A DNA stretch of 64,000 bases from Actinokineospora pegani (GCF_009745975.1 NZ_WHOL01000087.1:1-64000), one strand, 5' to 3'; shown: positions 8,392-17,467, counted from the first letter of the stretch. A program made the numbers and translations. The notes: generated by a model not told the origin, from the letters alone.

Positions 8392-10221
8392 TCAGTCGGT
8401 GGTGTTCTGCGTTGGCGTGGCGGCGCCGTAGCGGCGTTGGCGTCGGCTGTACTTGGTGATGGCTTGCCACAGGTCGCGTCGGTCGACGTCGGGCCAGAAG
8501 TCAGGGGTGAAGTACAGCTCCGCGTAGGCGGCGTGCCAGGGCAGGAAATCGGATGTGCGCTGTTCGTTTCCGGTGCGCCACAGCAGGTCCACGTCCGGCA
8601 TGTCGGGGTGGGGAAGATGGCGGGCGACGTCGTCCCGGCCGACGAGGAAGGGCACCACATCGCCGTCGCTGGCGGCTTGGGCGAGTGCGGCGGCGGTGCG
8701 GGTGATCTCGTCGCGGCCGCTGTAGTCGATGCACATGGTGAGGGTCAGTCCGGTGCGGTTGCGGGTGCGGCGCTCTTCGCGCACGAGGGCGTCGACGAGA
8801 TCCTGCGGCAGCCTGTCCGGGCGGCCGGACCAGCGCTTGCGGATGTCTAGATCACGCAGGGGGCCTTCGACGAGTTCGTGGTGGATCATCTCCAGGATCG
8901 TTGCGACCTCCTCCGGGTCGCGTTTCCAGTTCTCGGTGGAGAACGCGTAAAGGGTCAGGTGGCGCAGACCGATCTCCAGGGCGCCGTGGATCACCTCGTG
9001 TGCGGCGGCGGCGCCGACGCGGTGGCCGTCCTGGCGGACCAGGCCGCGCTGCTGGGCCCAGCGGCCGTTGCCGTCCATGATGATCGCCACGTGGTCGGGC
9101 ATCTTGGCGGCAGCGATGTGCGGGGGCCGGGCGCCGTCGCGGTGCGGGGGCGGGGGCCGCAGCGCGGTGTCGTCGGCCGTTGGGCCCGGATCGCTCGCCT
9201 TCACCACCGCCGCGGCAGGTCGGGCCGCGGGCACGGTCAGCGGGGTCAGGTTCCAGGCCAGGGCAGTGCGGAGGCGGGCGGGGAGCAGCACACGGAGGCG
9301 GGCAGCGGCGGACGGGCGGGGCGGGCGGGCGAGCAGGGTGGGGCCGGCCGCGTCGACGGCGTCGAGTTGCAGGCGCATCAACGCGGCCGCCGTGTCGAGC
9401 ACGATGGCGGCTCCGGGGTGCATTCCCCTGGTCATGGCGGGCCCGGTCAGCCATCGGCGGGCCAGGGCGGTCAGGTCGGCGGTCAGGGCCGCCACGGCCG
9501 GAGTCCAGCGGCGCCGGGTCAGGTCCGCCTCCGCGCCGGGGAAGGACTCCATGGCTTCCCGTGGCACAAGCAGGTGGCCCTGGGCGAGGTCGATGCTCAG
9601 GTCGGTGAGGGTGTCGGTGAGCTGGGCACCATCGATGAAACGCCGGTAGTCGGCCTGCCGGTCCAACCGCAGGGGCATCGGCGCTCCGGCCTGGTCGAAC
9701 AGGTGCCGCACCTGCTCGACCCAGGGCACCAGTCCCTGGTTGCACCAGGTCCGCCACTGGGCCCAGTCGGTGAAGCGCAGACCGCGGGCGTCCTCCCGCG
9801 TCGTGGCCATCGCGCCGTGCAGGCTGGACAGGTCCAGTCGCCACCGCGCCGCCGTGTCCACCAAGGCGTTCCGGACGGGATCGGTGCTCGCGCCCACCGC
9901 CAGGTCGTGCGCGAGGGCCTTGGTCCAGGCCTCGACACGAGCCGCGCGCAGGGCCGGTTCCACATCTGGCTGGTCCGCCAGGTCGTCCAAGACGCTGGCC
10001 GCCGCCCACAAAGCCCAGCACGCCGGACGCAGCACGGCCGGCGCAAGCTGGATGATGGCGTGGATGGCGGGATCGTGTACTCGGGTGGTGCGGCGGCACA
10101 GTCGGTACGCCGCCCGCAGGACGGGATCCTCGCTTGTCAGTGCGCTAGCGGTGACTCGGCCGTGCCGTGCGGGTGTGGCCGTCTCGAGGGGTGCGGCGGT
10201 GGATTGCGGGTTTGTGCGCAT
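8392..10221 (-). CDS. Fusion of a squalene/phytoene-synthase-like domain to a cis-prenyltransferase (UppS-like)
   Basis: A 609-residue fusion of two prenyl-diphosphate folds. Residues about 25-335 resemble trans head-to-head synthases, with the aspartate-rich motif DDLAD (79-83) and QLTDTLTDLSIDLAQGHLLV, which lines up with the second motif D-x-x-E-D of phytoene synthases (here Asp207 and Asp211). A Pro/Ala-rich linker follows. Residues about 370-609 are a cis-prenyltransferase: MDGNGRWA (382-389), GHRVGA, LYAFSTENWKRDPEE, CIDYSGRDEIT and LLWRTGNEQRTSDFL. Both active sites look complete, so one chain could make and condense prenyl diphosphates. The ATG at 10221 lies 16 nt after the permease gene and is preferred over a longer frame that overlaps it by 88 nt. 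The stop TGA is formed by the end of the IS3 element, so a short native tail may be lost. Confidence 0.85.
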   Translation of the reverse strand: MRTNPQSTAAPLETATPARHGRVTASALTSEDPVLRAAYRLCRRTTRVHDPAIHAIIQLAPAVLRPACWALWAAASVLDDLADQPDVEPALRAARVEAWTKALAHDLAVGASTDPVRNALVDTAARWRLDLSSLHGAMATTREDARGLRFTDWAQWRTWCNQGLVPWVEQVRHLFDQAGAPMPLRLDRQADYRRFIDGAQLTDTLTDLSIDLAQGHLLVPREAMESFPGAEADLTRRRWTPAVAALTADLTALARRWLTGPAMTRGMHPGAAIVLDTAAALMRLQLDAVDAAGPTLLARPPRPSAAARLRVLLPARLRTALAWNLTPLTVPAARPAAAVVKASDPGPTADDTALRPPPPHRDGARPPHIAAAKMPDHVAIIMDGNGRWAQQRGLVRQDGHRVGAAAAHEVIHGALEIGLRHLTLYAFSTENWKRDPEEVATILEMIHHELVEGPLRDLDIRKRWSGRPDRLPQDLVDALVREERRTRNRTGLTLTMCIDYSGRDEITRTAAALAQAASDGDVVPFLVGRDDVARHLPHPDMPDVDLLWRTGNEQRTSDFLPWHAAYAELYFTPDFWPDVDRRDLWQAITKYSRRQRRYGAATPTQNTTD

Positions 10222-10237
10222 CTGGAGAACCTGGACC

Positions 10238-11107
10238 TCAGGGTGCTGTCGTGTCGGTGGCCGAAGCCGGTGAAACGTCGGCTCGGCGCGGCGAGAGAAG
10301 AGAGGAGCCGCCGCTGCCCGGCTCACGCTTGGGGTTTGGCGCGGTGACGAGCAGGGTGCTGCGGGTGCTGCGGTGGAAGCTCACCAGCGCGATCAGGGCC
10401 GCTACCGCGAACCAAGTGAGCTGGATGCCCAGGTAGGCCGGTACCGGGCTGGCGGAGAATCCCGCCGCTGTGGCGGCCTGCATGGCCCCGTAGGTGGGCA
10501 GATAGCTGATGATCGGGTTGTCGGCCCCGGAGCTCAGGATCGGGTTCTGCAGCGCCAGGTCGATGATGCTGGTCATCACGATGGCGAACATCCCCTCGAC
10601 CTCCCGGCGCAGCACCGACCCGAAGCCCACGCCCAGAGCGCCGTAGGTGAGCCCGGCGCAGAACAGCGCGGCGGCGAGCAGCAGCGGCTGCCGGGGCGTC
10701 CACGCCAGGCAGGTGACCGCGGTGGCGTAGGCGGCGACCACCGCCGAGACCAGGGCCAGCGCGGTGACCTTGGCCAGCACGAGGTGGGTCCGGGGATAAC
10801 CGGCCATCGCCAGCCGGTGGTCGAAACGGCTGCCGGAGAACGTGGCGGCGAACATCATGAAACCGGTGATCAGGGTGACCGCGTTGAGCGCGCCGCTGAT
10901 CTCCGTCAGTTCGTTCCCGCGCACCGCCAGCGTCTCCCCCGTGGCGCGAAGCCGCATGTGCGCCGGAGTGTCGGGCATCGCCAAGTAGGCCAGAGAAGTC
11001 CACAAGGGGATGAACAGCGCTACGAGAACCAAGGCGAACCGGTTGCGACTGTGCTCGATCAGCGCGAACCGCGTGGCCGTGGTGAACCAGTTCAGGTGGC
11101 CCCTCAC
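10238..11107 (-). CDS. ABC-2-type transporter permease
   Basis: A 289-residue membrane protein with about six hydrophobic segments (for example FALVLVALFIPLWTSLAYLA, ALVSAVVAAYATAVTCLAW, FAVAALIALVSF). The GTG start at 11107 overlaps the stop of the ATPase gene as GTGA, so the two are translationally coupled. A conserved-looking loop SYLPTYGAMQAATAAGF recurs in the decayed permeases near 38.5 and 39.0 kb. It probably forms, with the preceding ATPase, an exporter for the product of the downstream prenyltransferase fusion or for a lipid; that substrate is inferred from the operon. Confidence 0.82.
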   Translation of the reverse strand: MRGHLNWFTTATRFALIEHSRNRFALVLVALFIPLWTSLAYLAMPDTPAHMRLRATGETLAVRGNELTEISGALNAVTLITGFMMFAATFSGSRFDHRLAMAGYPRTHLVLAKVTALALVSAVVAAYATAVTCLAWTPRQPLLLAAALFCAGLTYGALGVGFGSVLRREVEGMFAIVMTSIIDLALQNPILSSGADNPIISYLPTYGAMQAATAAGFSASPVPAYLGIQLTWFAVAALIALVSFHRSTRSTLLVTAPNPKREPGSGGSSLLSPRRADVSPASATDTTAP

Positions 11108-11709
11108 GCGGATACCGCCTCGTCCAGGCGGAGCAGCCCGCCGTCCAGCCGCCACAGCTCGTCCAGGCGCTCGGTGTCGTAAGCCAGGTGCGAGACGATC
11201 AGCACCGAACGCCCCGCGTCGCGCAGCCGTGCGGCGAGATCCCAGAACCGCTGGTAGGTGTCCCAGTCAAACCCCTGATACGGCTCGTCCAGCAACAGCA
11301 CTCGGGGATCGTGCATCAGCGCCAGCGTCACGTTCAGCTTCTGTCGCGTCCCGCCGCTGAGCACCCCGACGCGCTCGTCGGCGTATCCGGTGAAGCCGAG
11401 CACGGCCATGACCTCTTCGGCACATCGCAGTTCGGCGAGGCGGTAAGCCCTCTGGAAGAACTCCAGGTGCTGCCGGACGGTCAGGGTGTCGTTGAGGACC
11501 ACGTGCTGCGGGCAGTAGCCGAACGGGCCGCTGTGACGGACTGTGCCACGAGTGGGCCGCAGCTCACCGGAAAGGATCTTCAGCAGAGTCGACTTCCCGG
11601 CACCGTTCTCCCCGACGATCCCGCACAGCGTGCCCGGCCGGAGCCGCAAATCGATGCCCCGCAACACCACACGCCGACGATAGGCATGCCGCACACCCCT
11701 GACCTCCAC
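11104..11709 (-). CDS. ABC transporter ATP-binding protein
   Basis: An ATPase of about 201 residues with Walker A GENGAGKST, Q-loop region GYCPQHVV, signature LSGGTRQKL, Walker B VLLLDEPYQGFD and the switch His in VLIVSHLAYD. This is the single-domain arrangement that pairs with ABC-2 permeases. I prefer the GTG at 11709 (GGGAA 7 nt upstream) to a GTG at 11715; the longer open frame upstream has no family similarity. It is the first gene of the ATPase-permease-prenyltransferase operon. Confidence 0.85.
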   Translation of the reverse strand: MEVRGVRHAYRRRVVLRGIDLRLRPGTLCGIVGENGAGKSTLLKILSGELRPTRGTVRHSGPFGYCPQHVVLNDTLTVRQHLEFFQRAYRLAELRCAEEVMAVLGFTGYADERVGVLSGGTRQKLNVTLALMHDPRVLLLDEPYQGFDWDTYQRFWDLAARLRDAGRSVLIVSHLAYDTERLDELWRLDGGLLRLDEAVSA

Positions 11710-12081
11710 GCTCACTTCCCTACATCCGGACCGACCATGACCGAACCGTCCAACGATCATGGTTCGGAGAAGACACGGGCATTCACACGAATGGGTCAGC
11801 ATCGGCGTCTGACGGCACGACTCCGCATAACTCGACAGACGAGGCAGAACGGCATCCTCTGGCAGCCCAGCGGTCACGGATCACCGTATCTGCGCCTTGA
11901 GGTACCACGTCGCTGTCAGCAGGCCGCGCCAGGAAGGCCAGGCAGAGCATCGCCCCGGATCGGAGGGGGAGATAGTTGCTCGGTCAACAGTTGAGGTACG
12001 CTCGGTTTGCGTCGTAACGTCAATGGACCTCCGGTGTGCCGGTGACTATCGTCTTGAGTCGTTGATTCGTTGTAGGTTGTT
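11710..12081. promoter_or_regulatory. Upstream region of the ABC/prenyltransferase operon
   Basis: This gap of about 370 nt has no convincing gene. On the minus strand a TTGACC hexamer at about 11988-11993 reads toward the operon, with only a poor -10 (TCCGAT) 17 nt downstream. The part nearest 12080 is probably the left end of the IS630-like relic. No clear inverted repeat was identified. Confidence 0.3.
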
Positions 12082-12985
12082 GTGCTGGCTCGTCGTGGAC
12101 CCGCGTTGCCCGAGTTGGTGTTGACCGATCTCGAGCGGTTGACTTCGCAAGGCGGGGGACGTCGTCGTTCGACCGCGCAGGCGTTGGCGTTGCGGTCACG
12201 GATCGTGCTGACCCGCGCCGAAGGTCTGTCCAACATGGACGTCGTACGGCGGTTGGGTGTCTCACCGCCCACGGTGAACAAGTGGCGCCGCAGGTTGATC
12301 GAGAACCGCCTGGACGGCTTGTCCGACGAACCCCGACCGGGTGCCGCGCGCACGATCACCGACGCGCAGGTCGAACACGTCGTGGTGACCACGCTGGAAC
12401 AGGCGCCACCGAACAATGACTCGCACTGGTCCACTCGGTCGATGGCCGCGGCCACGGGCATGTCACCGGCACGTCGCACCCACGACTACGTCCGACATGG
12501 CACCACGAGCCTGTTCGCGGCACTCGACATCGCCACCGGCACAGTCATCGGCCGCCACCAGCGCCGCCATCGCCACCAGGAATTCCTGAAGTTCCTCAAG
12601 ACCATCGACGCCAACACCCCGCCGGAGTCGGATCTGCACCTGGTGTGCGAGAACTACGCCACCCACAAGACTCCGGAGATCAAGACCTGGCTGATCCGGC
12701 ATCCCCGTTTCCACCTGCACTTCACCCCGACCGGTTCATCCTGGCTCAATCTGGTCGAGCGGTGGTTCGCCGAGTTGACCAACCGCAAACTCCGCCGCAG
12801 CGTCACCGAACTCGAAGCCGACGCAACGCGTGAATCGCAGCCCGGAACGAAAACCCGAAACCATTCGTCTGGACAAAGACCGCCGACGAGATCCTCGACA
12901 ACCTGGCCCGATACTGCCGCGACGCCGAGCACTACCAAGATGAGGAATGCTCGCCAACTTTTCCGTGGCTATCGTTCAAGTCTAG
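12082..12985 (+). pseudogene. IS630-family transposase relic
   Basis: The frame opens with an IS630-type HTH ([20 protein letters not shown] and [15 protein letters not shown]). It reaches [17 protein letters not shown] and then jumps straight to [20 protein letters not shown], so about 70 residues that normally carry the first catalytic Asp are missing. The second motif reads CENYATHK where the family has DNY, so this Asp is also lost. After [20 protein letters not shown] a frameshift follows near 12825, and the original frame shows a Trp-to-stop change (TGA at 12831) before [17 protein letters not shown]. The copy is dead in at least four ways. Confidence 0.85.
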
Positions 12986-13040
12986 TCGCAGTACACCCGA
13001 TCCACGCCACGCGGTCCACACCTTTCCCCACACGGAGGAA

Positions 13041-13068
13041 GGGGCCTCCCGGCGATCCCGGAGGCCCC
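13041..13068. terminator. Hairpin with 9-bp stem
   Basis: The arms GGGGCCTCC (13041-13049) and GGAGGCCCC (13060-13068) are perfect inverted repeats around a 10-nt loop, followed by CTCCCCC rather than a T-run. This is a typical intrinsic-terminator-like hairpin of high-GC actinomycetes. It separates the IS630 relic from the P450 pseudogene. Confidence 0.55.
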
Positions 13069-13138
13069 CTCCCCCGACGAGCCTCGCACCGCATCGGTCA
13101 CACGCACGTCACCGCACTGAACGCCCGGAGGGCCCCGC

Positions 13139-13742
13139 ATGACTGACACCGTTGTGTTCCCGCAGGACCGCACCTGCCCCTACCAACCCGCGCCGGGTTA
13201 CCTGCCGCTGGCCGGGTAGCGGCCACTGGCCCAGGTCGCCCTCTACGACGGCAGGCGCGTCTGGGCGGTCATCGGCCGCGACGTGGCCCGCAAGCTCCTG
13301 GCCGACCCCCGCATCTCCAGCGACCGCACCAACCCCGCGTGGCCCATGATGTTCGCGAGCATCGCCGCCACCGTCAGCGATACCCAGCAGAAGGTCATGA
13401 AGATCATCACCGCGCTGGTGGGCGTGGACGGCCCGGTGCACAACGCCCGGCGCAAGATGCTGACCCCCAGCTTCACACTCCGGCGGATCAACACCCTGCG
13501 CCCGAAGATCCAGACCGGACTCCCTCGGCTGGCACCGCTCCTCGGTCCGCGACCACGTCTCGTTCGGCTTCGGCGCCCACCAACGCCGCGGGCAGAACCT
13601 CACCCGCGTCACCATGGAGATCGCTCTCAGCACACTGCTTGATCGGCTGCCCGACCTGCGCCTCGCGGTCCCGGCGGAACAGGTCCCGTTCAACCCCATC
13701 GCGGGCTTCCAGGTGATCACCGAACTGCCGGTCACCTGGTAG
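13139..13742 (+). pseudogene. Cytochrome P450 pseudogene
   Basis: An ATG at 13139 with GGAGGGCC upstream begins [20 protein letters not shown], a typical actinomycete P450 N-terminus. An in-frame TAG at 13217 interrupts it. Translation then continues RPLAQVALYDGRRVWAVIG, LLADPRISSDRTNPAWP, VDGPVHNARRKMLTPSFTLR. A large deletion and frame change near 13530 remove about 200 residues (I-helix and K-helix). The C-terminal part in another frame reads HVSFGFGAHQRRGQNLTR and ends ITELPVTW. The heme-ligand Cys position (normally HQCLGQ) is Arg. The gene cannot yield an active enzyme. Confidence 0.9.
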
Positions 13743-14729
13743 GCAGGTCCGGCGGCGGGGTCTTCGGGGTCGAGCCGCGGAACGCGTCGCGGTAGGACCG
13801 CGGGCTGGTGCCGGTGTGGGCGAGGAAGTGCCTGCGCAGCGAGCCGGTCGAGGTGAAGCCCGCCGCGTGGGCGACCTGGGTCACGGACAGGTCGGAGTCC
13901 TCCAGCAGGGCCCGCGCCCGCTCGACCCGCCTGCGGGCGATCCAGCCCGCGAGGCTGTCGCCGGTCTCGGCGCGGAACCGCCGCTCCAGGGTCCGGGGGC
14001 TCATGTGGGCCCGCGCGGCGACCCCGGGCAGGGTCAGCGGCTCGGTGATGTGCTCGGCGAGCCACTCCAGCACGGGCGCGAGCGGGCCGGACGTCGGCCG
14101 GAGGGGCGCCTTGGCGTACTGGGCCTGGCCGCCGGTGCGATGCGGCGGGCTGATGAGCATCCGGGAGACGTCGTTGGCGTACGACTGGCCGTGGTCCCGG
14201 CCGAGGACGTGCAGGCACAGGTCGGCGGAGGCGAGCATGCCGCCGGAGGACAGGACCTGCCCGTCGTCGACGTACATGGCGTGTTCCAGCAGGTGCGCGC
14301 GGGGGAAGGCGGCGCGGAACTCGTCGGCGAGGGCCCAGTGGGTGGTGACCCGCCTGCCGTCGAGCACGCCCGCCTGGCCGAGCACGAAGGCGCCCGCGCA
14401 CAGCGACACCAGCCGCGCGCCGTCGTCGGCCGCCTTCGCGACCGCGGCCAGCACCGCCGGGTCCTGCGGCTCCCAGGGCGATTCGAGCCCCGGCACGACG
14501 ACGGTGTCGGCGCCGCTGATCCAGTCGACCGGCTTGAGGTCGGCGATCGTGAAACCGAGGGACGTGGGCGTGCTCGCCCGCCCGCACACGCCGACCTCGT
14601 AGGGCGCCTCGGTTCGTGGCGGATCTTGGCGAACACCGAGGGGCGGCGGCCGAACACCTGGACGGCCACGGCGAGGTCGAGGACGAACGTCCCGCCGAGC
14701 ACGACCATCGCGACCCGATGGCGCCCCAA
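13732..14729 (-). pseudogene. GlxA-type AraC regulator with DJ-1/PfpI domain, frameshifted
   Basis: The N-terminus (RHRVAMVVLGGTFVLDLAVA, QVFGRRPSVFAKIRHEP) lies in one frame and the rest (APYEVGVCGRASTPTSLGFT onward) in another; the shift is near 14605. The DJ-1/PfpI part has LVSLCAGAFVLGQAGVLDGR, where the nucleophile-elbow Cys lies. The C-terminal AraC domain carries two helix-turn-helix motifs (LPGVAARAHMSPRTLERRF and VTQVAHAAGFTSTGSLRRHF). A TTG at 14729 preceded by AAGGAGG at 7-nt spacing is the best start. Apart from the single shift it looks intact, so this could be recent decay or a one-base sequence error. It is divergent from the hydrolase at 14814, a likely target. Its 3' end overlaps the P450 relic by 11 nt. 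Confidence 0.8.
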
Positions 14730-14813
14730 CTCCCCACCTCCTTGACCGGATTCGCTCGAAGTATGGCGTCCAGCGCGGTGCGGGCCTGCCCGCGCCCCCA
14801 CGATGATCGGCGC

Positions 14814-15608
14814 ATGAAACCCGACACCATCGTGCTCGTGCACGGCTTCTGGGTCACCCCGCGCAGCTGGGAGCACTGGATCACCCACTACGAGGCGAAG
14901 GGCTACCGGGTCATCGCCCCCGGCTACCCGGGCTTCGAGGTCGAGGTCGAAGCTCTGCGCGCCGATCCGCGGATCATCGTCGACGTCACCGTTCCCGCGA
15001 TCATCGACAGGCTGGAGGGGATCGTCCGCGAGCTCGACCGCCCGCCGATCATCATGGGCCACTCCGCGGGCGGCGCGTTCACCCAGATCCTGCTCGACCG
15101 CGGCCACGGCGCCGTCGGGGTCGCCCTCAACTCGGCGCCCACCGAGGGCGTGCGGGTGGTGCCGCTGTCACAGGTGAGGTCGACGTTCCCGGTGTTGCGG
15201 AACCCCGCCAACCGGCACCGGGCCGTCGAGCTGACCCCGGAGCAGTGGCGCTACGCGTTCACCAACACCTTCGGCGAGGAGGAGTCGCGGGCCCTCTACG
15301 AGCGCTACCACATTCCGGCCAACGGCGGCATCCTGTGGGGCAGCGTGCTCGCCAACTTCCGGCCGGGACCGCAGGAGACCTGGGTCGACTACCGCAATGA
15401 CGACCGGGCGCCGCTGCTGTTCGTCTCCGGCGGCGAGGACCACATCATGCCCCCGGCCGTCCAGCGGTCCAACAAGGAGCACTACAGGTCCGACACGATC
15501 ACCGAGATCCGCGAGTACCCCGGCTACGCCCACCTGCTGCCCGCCCAGGAGGGTTGGGAGCGGATCGCCGACGACGTCCTGGCCTGGGCCGTGGAACACG
15601 CCCGTTGA
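14814..15608 (+). CDS. Alpha/beta hydrolase (esterase-like)
   Basis: A 264-residue alpha/beta hydrolase. It starts MKPDTIVLVHGFWVTPRSWE, has the nucleophile elbow GHSAGG, the acid in GGEDHIMPP and the His in PGYAHLLPAQEGW. The family is widespread in actinomycetes with unknown substrate. Divergent orientation, with an 84-nt gap to the GlxA-type regulator gene, suggests control by that regulator. Confidence 0.85.
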   Translation: MKPDTIVLVHGFWVTPRSWEHWITHYEAKGYRVIAPGYPGFEVEVEALRADPRIIVDVTVPAIIDRLEGIVRELDRPPIIMGHSAGGAFTQILLDRGHGAVGVALNSAPTEGVRVVPLSQVRSTFPVLRNPANRHRAVELTPEQWRYAFTNTFGEEESRALYERYHIPANGGILWGSVLANFRPGPQETWVDYRNDDRAPLLFVSGGEDHIMPPAVQRSNKEHYRSDTITEIREYPGYAHLLPAQEGWERIADDVLAWAVEHAR

Positions 15609-15717
15609 CCACCACTCCCGTCGGCGGACCGGCCTCCTTGGTCGCGGTCGGCAGGGGAACGTGCGCACCGACCCGGTGTCCGATCCATCCCGCGCGCGTC
15701 GGTGGCGTCGAACAGGG

Positions 15718-16371
15718 TCACGGACCGCTTGCCCGGTAGGCGAAGCCCGTCCGGTAGGCCCACACGACGGCTTGGGTGCGGTCGCGGACCTCCAGTTTGG
15801 CCAGTACGTGTTTGACGTGGGTCTTGACCGTCTCCACCGAGAGTTGCAGCGTTCGGGCGATCTCGGTGTTGGACTGCCCGGCGGCCATGGCGCGGAGCAC
15901 GTCGGCTTCGCGGTCGGTGAGCCGGGCGGCGCGCGGGAGGTCGGGGCCGGCGCGGGCGGTGTGCGAGTCGAACAGCCTGCGGGTCACCGAGGGTGCCACG
16001 ACCGCGTCGCCCGCGGCCACCGCGCGGATGCCCGCGACGAGTTCCTCGGGGGTGGCCCGTTTGAGCAGGAACCCGTCGGCGCCCGCGGCGATCGCGTCGT
16101 CCACCACCTCGTCCAGGTCGAACGTGGTGAGCACCAGGACGCGGGGGCGCGGTCGGGTGGCGACGAGTTCGCGGGTGGCGGACACGCCGTCGCGGACCGG
16201 CATCCGCACGTCCATCACCACGACGTCGGGCCGGTGCGCGGCGGCCGCGCGCACCGCCTCCCGGCCGTCGGCGGCCTCGCCGACGACGGTGATGCCCTCC
16301 TCGGTGTCGAGCAGGGCCCGCAAGCCCTTGCGCACCAGCGCGTCGTCGTCGGCGAGCAGGACCCGGATCAC
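15718..16371 (-). CDS. NarL/LuxR-type response regulator
   Basis: A 217-residue response regulator. The receiver domain begins VIRVLLADDDALVRKG, with phospho-acceptor Asp in VVMDVRMPVRDG (Asp54), Thr in LVLTTFDLDE and Lys in FLLKRATPEE. The LuxR-type helix-turn-helix is LTDREADVLRAMAAGQSNTE, then IARTLQLSVETVKTHVKHVL. The GTG start at 16371 overlaps the kinase stop (GTGA), so it is coupled to its partner. Confidence 0.93.
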   Translation of the reverse strand: MIRVLLADDDALVRKGLRALLDTEEGITVVGEAADGREAVRAAAAHRPDVVVMDVRMPVRDGVSATRELVATRPRPRVLVLTTFDLDEVVDDAIAAGADGFLLKRATPEELVAGIRAVAAGDAVVAPSVTRRLFDSHTARAGPDLPRAARLTDREADVLRAMAAGQSNTEIARTLQLSVETVKTHVKHVLAKLEVRDRTQAVVWAYRTGFAYRASGP

Positions 16372-17414
16372 CGCCGGGCCTCCGCCGGGAGGGTCGCCCG
16401 CACCCGGAAGCCGCCCTCGAACGGACCCGCCTCCAGCTCGCCGCCCGCCAGCCGGGCGCGCTCGCGCATGTTGGCCAGGCCGTGACCGGGCCTGCCCGGG
16501 GGGAGGTGCCCGCCTTCGTTGACGACTTCCAGCACGGCGGTGTCCGCGACCCGCCGCAGGTGGATGTCGATCCGGCCGGAATCGCTGTGCCGCAGGGCGT
16601 TGGTGATCGCCTCCTGCGCGATCCGGTGCAGCGCGCGGGCGGGACCCGCGCCCAGCTCGACCCGCTCCGCCCGCAGCCGAGGCTCCCGGCCCGCGGCCCG
16701 GACGCGCTCGGCCAGCGCGGCCAGCCCGGGTGGCGGCTGCTCGGTCCGCACGGCCCGGACCAGGTGGTCCAGCTCGCCGAGCGCGTCCCGGCCGACGGTC
16801 TCGATGTGCCCCAGCGCCTCCCGCGCGAACCCCGGGTTCTCGTCGAAGACCCGGCGCGCGACCCCAGCCTGCATGACCACCACGTTCACCGCGTGGCCGA
16901 GGGAGTCGTGCAGTTCGCGCGCCAGCTCGGTGCGCTCCTCCGCGCGTTGCCGGGCCTGCTCGGCGGCGGCGGCCGCGCCACGGCTGCGCACGGCGTCGCC
17001 CGCGACCACGGCGATCAGGAAGGTCATGGTCACGCCGAACACCGTCTCCGCCTGGACCGCCCCGCGGTCGAACACCAGGTAGCCGACCACGGCGGCCAGG
17101 GTGACAGCCACCGCCACCGCGCGGTACCGCCGGGCGCACGCGCAGAAGCAGGTGAACAACGCGACCCACGTCGCCCACGGCACCACCGTCGGCGGGTACC
17201 CGGCCGCCGCGTTGGCCACCACCAGCAGCGCCGTCGCGACCAGCACGGGGATCGGCGCGACCCACCGCCACAGCAGGCACCCCGCGGCCACGACCGCGAA
17301 ACCCACCCCGAGCGCGTCCACCGCCCGGTGGGGCGGCCCGGCGGAGGTGAGCACGCTCGCCACGGCCGCGACGACCACGAGACCACCGGTCTGCCAAAGC
17401 TGGAATTTCCGCAC
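16368..17414 (-). CDS. NarL-family sensor histidine kinase
   Basis: A kinase of about 348 residues with an N-terminal block of five or six membrane helices. The HisKA_3 phospho-acceptor is ELARELHDSLGHAVNVVV and the HATPase has EAITNALRHSDSGRIDIH and GHGLANMRERARLAGG. I chose the GTG at 17414 (AGGA 6 nt upstream). The signal is probably sensed in or near the membrane, as there is no large extracellular domain. It is divergent from the DUF2306 membrane protein, a candidate target. Confidence 0.9.
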   Translation of the reverse strand: MRKFQLWQTGGLVVVAAVASVLTSAGPPHRAVDALGVGFAVVAAGCLLWRWVAPIPVLVATALLVVANAAAGYPPTVVPWATWVALFTCFCACARRYRAVAVAVTLAAVVGYLVFDRGAVQAETVFGVTMTFLIAVVAGDAVRSRGAAAAAEQARQRAEERTELARELHDSLGHAVNVVVMQAGVARRVFDENPGFAREALGHIETVGRDALGELDHLVRAVRTEQPPPGLAALAERVRAAGREPRLRAERVELGAGPARALHRIAQEAITNALRHSDSGRIDIHLRRVADTAVLEVVNEGGHLPPGRPGHGLANMRERARLAGGELEAGPFEGGFRVRATLPAEARR

Positions 17415-17467
17415 GGTCCATCCTGCACCGACAGCGGCTGCCACGACCAGCCGCGGTCGCCCTCCGC

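Larger units (their letters stand above)
7310..8394 (+). mobile_element. IS3-family insertion sequence, internally deleted
   Basis: The element is bounded by perfect 13-nt terminal inverted repeats: TGAGGTTGTCCCC at 7310-7322 and its complement at 8382-8394, with canonical TG...CA ends. At 1,085 bp it is shorter than typical IS3 elements (about 1.2-1.3 kb), in line with the deletion in orfB. No direct target repeat is seen (left flank ...gatg, right flank gtcg...), which suggests that a neighbouring deletion removed one original flank. Its right end overlaps the last codon of the prenyltransferase fusion gene. Confidence 0.88.

Noticed and set aside
12010..12990. Terminal inverted repeats of the IS630 element
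   Set aside because: Similar strings at the two ends (CTATCGTCTTGAGT and CTATCGTTCAAGT) are in direct, not inverted, orientation, so ends could not be defined.
13139..13742. Functional P450 translated by stop-codon readthrough
   Set aside because: Besides the TAG, about 200 residues and the heme Cys are missing.
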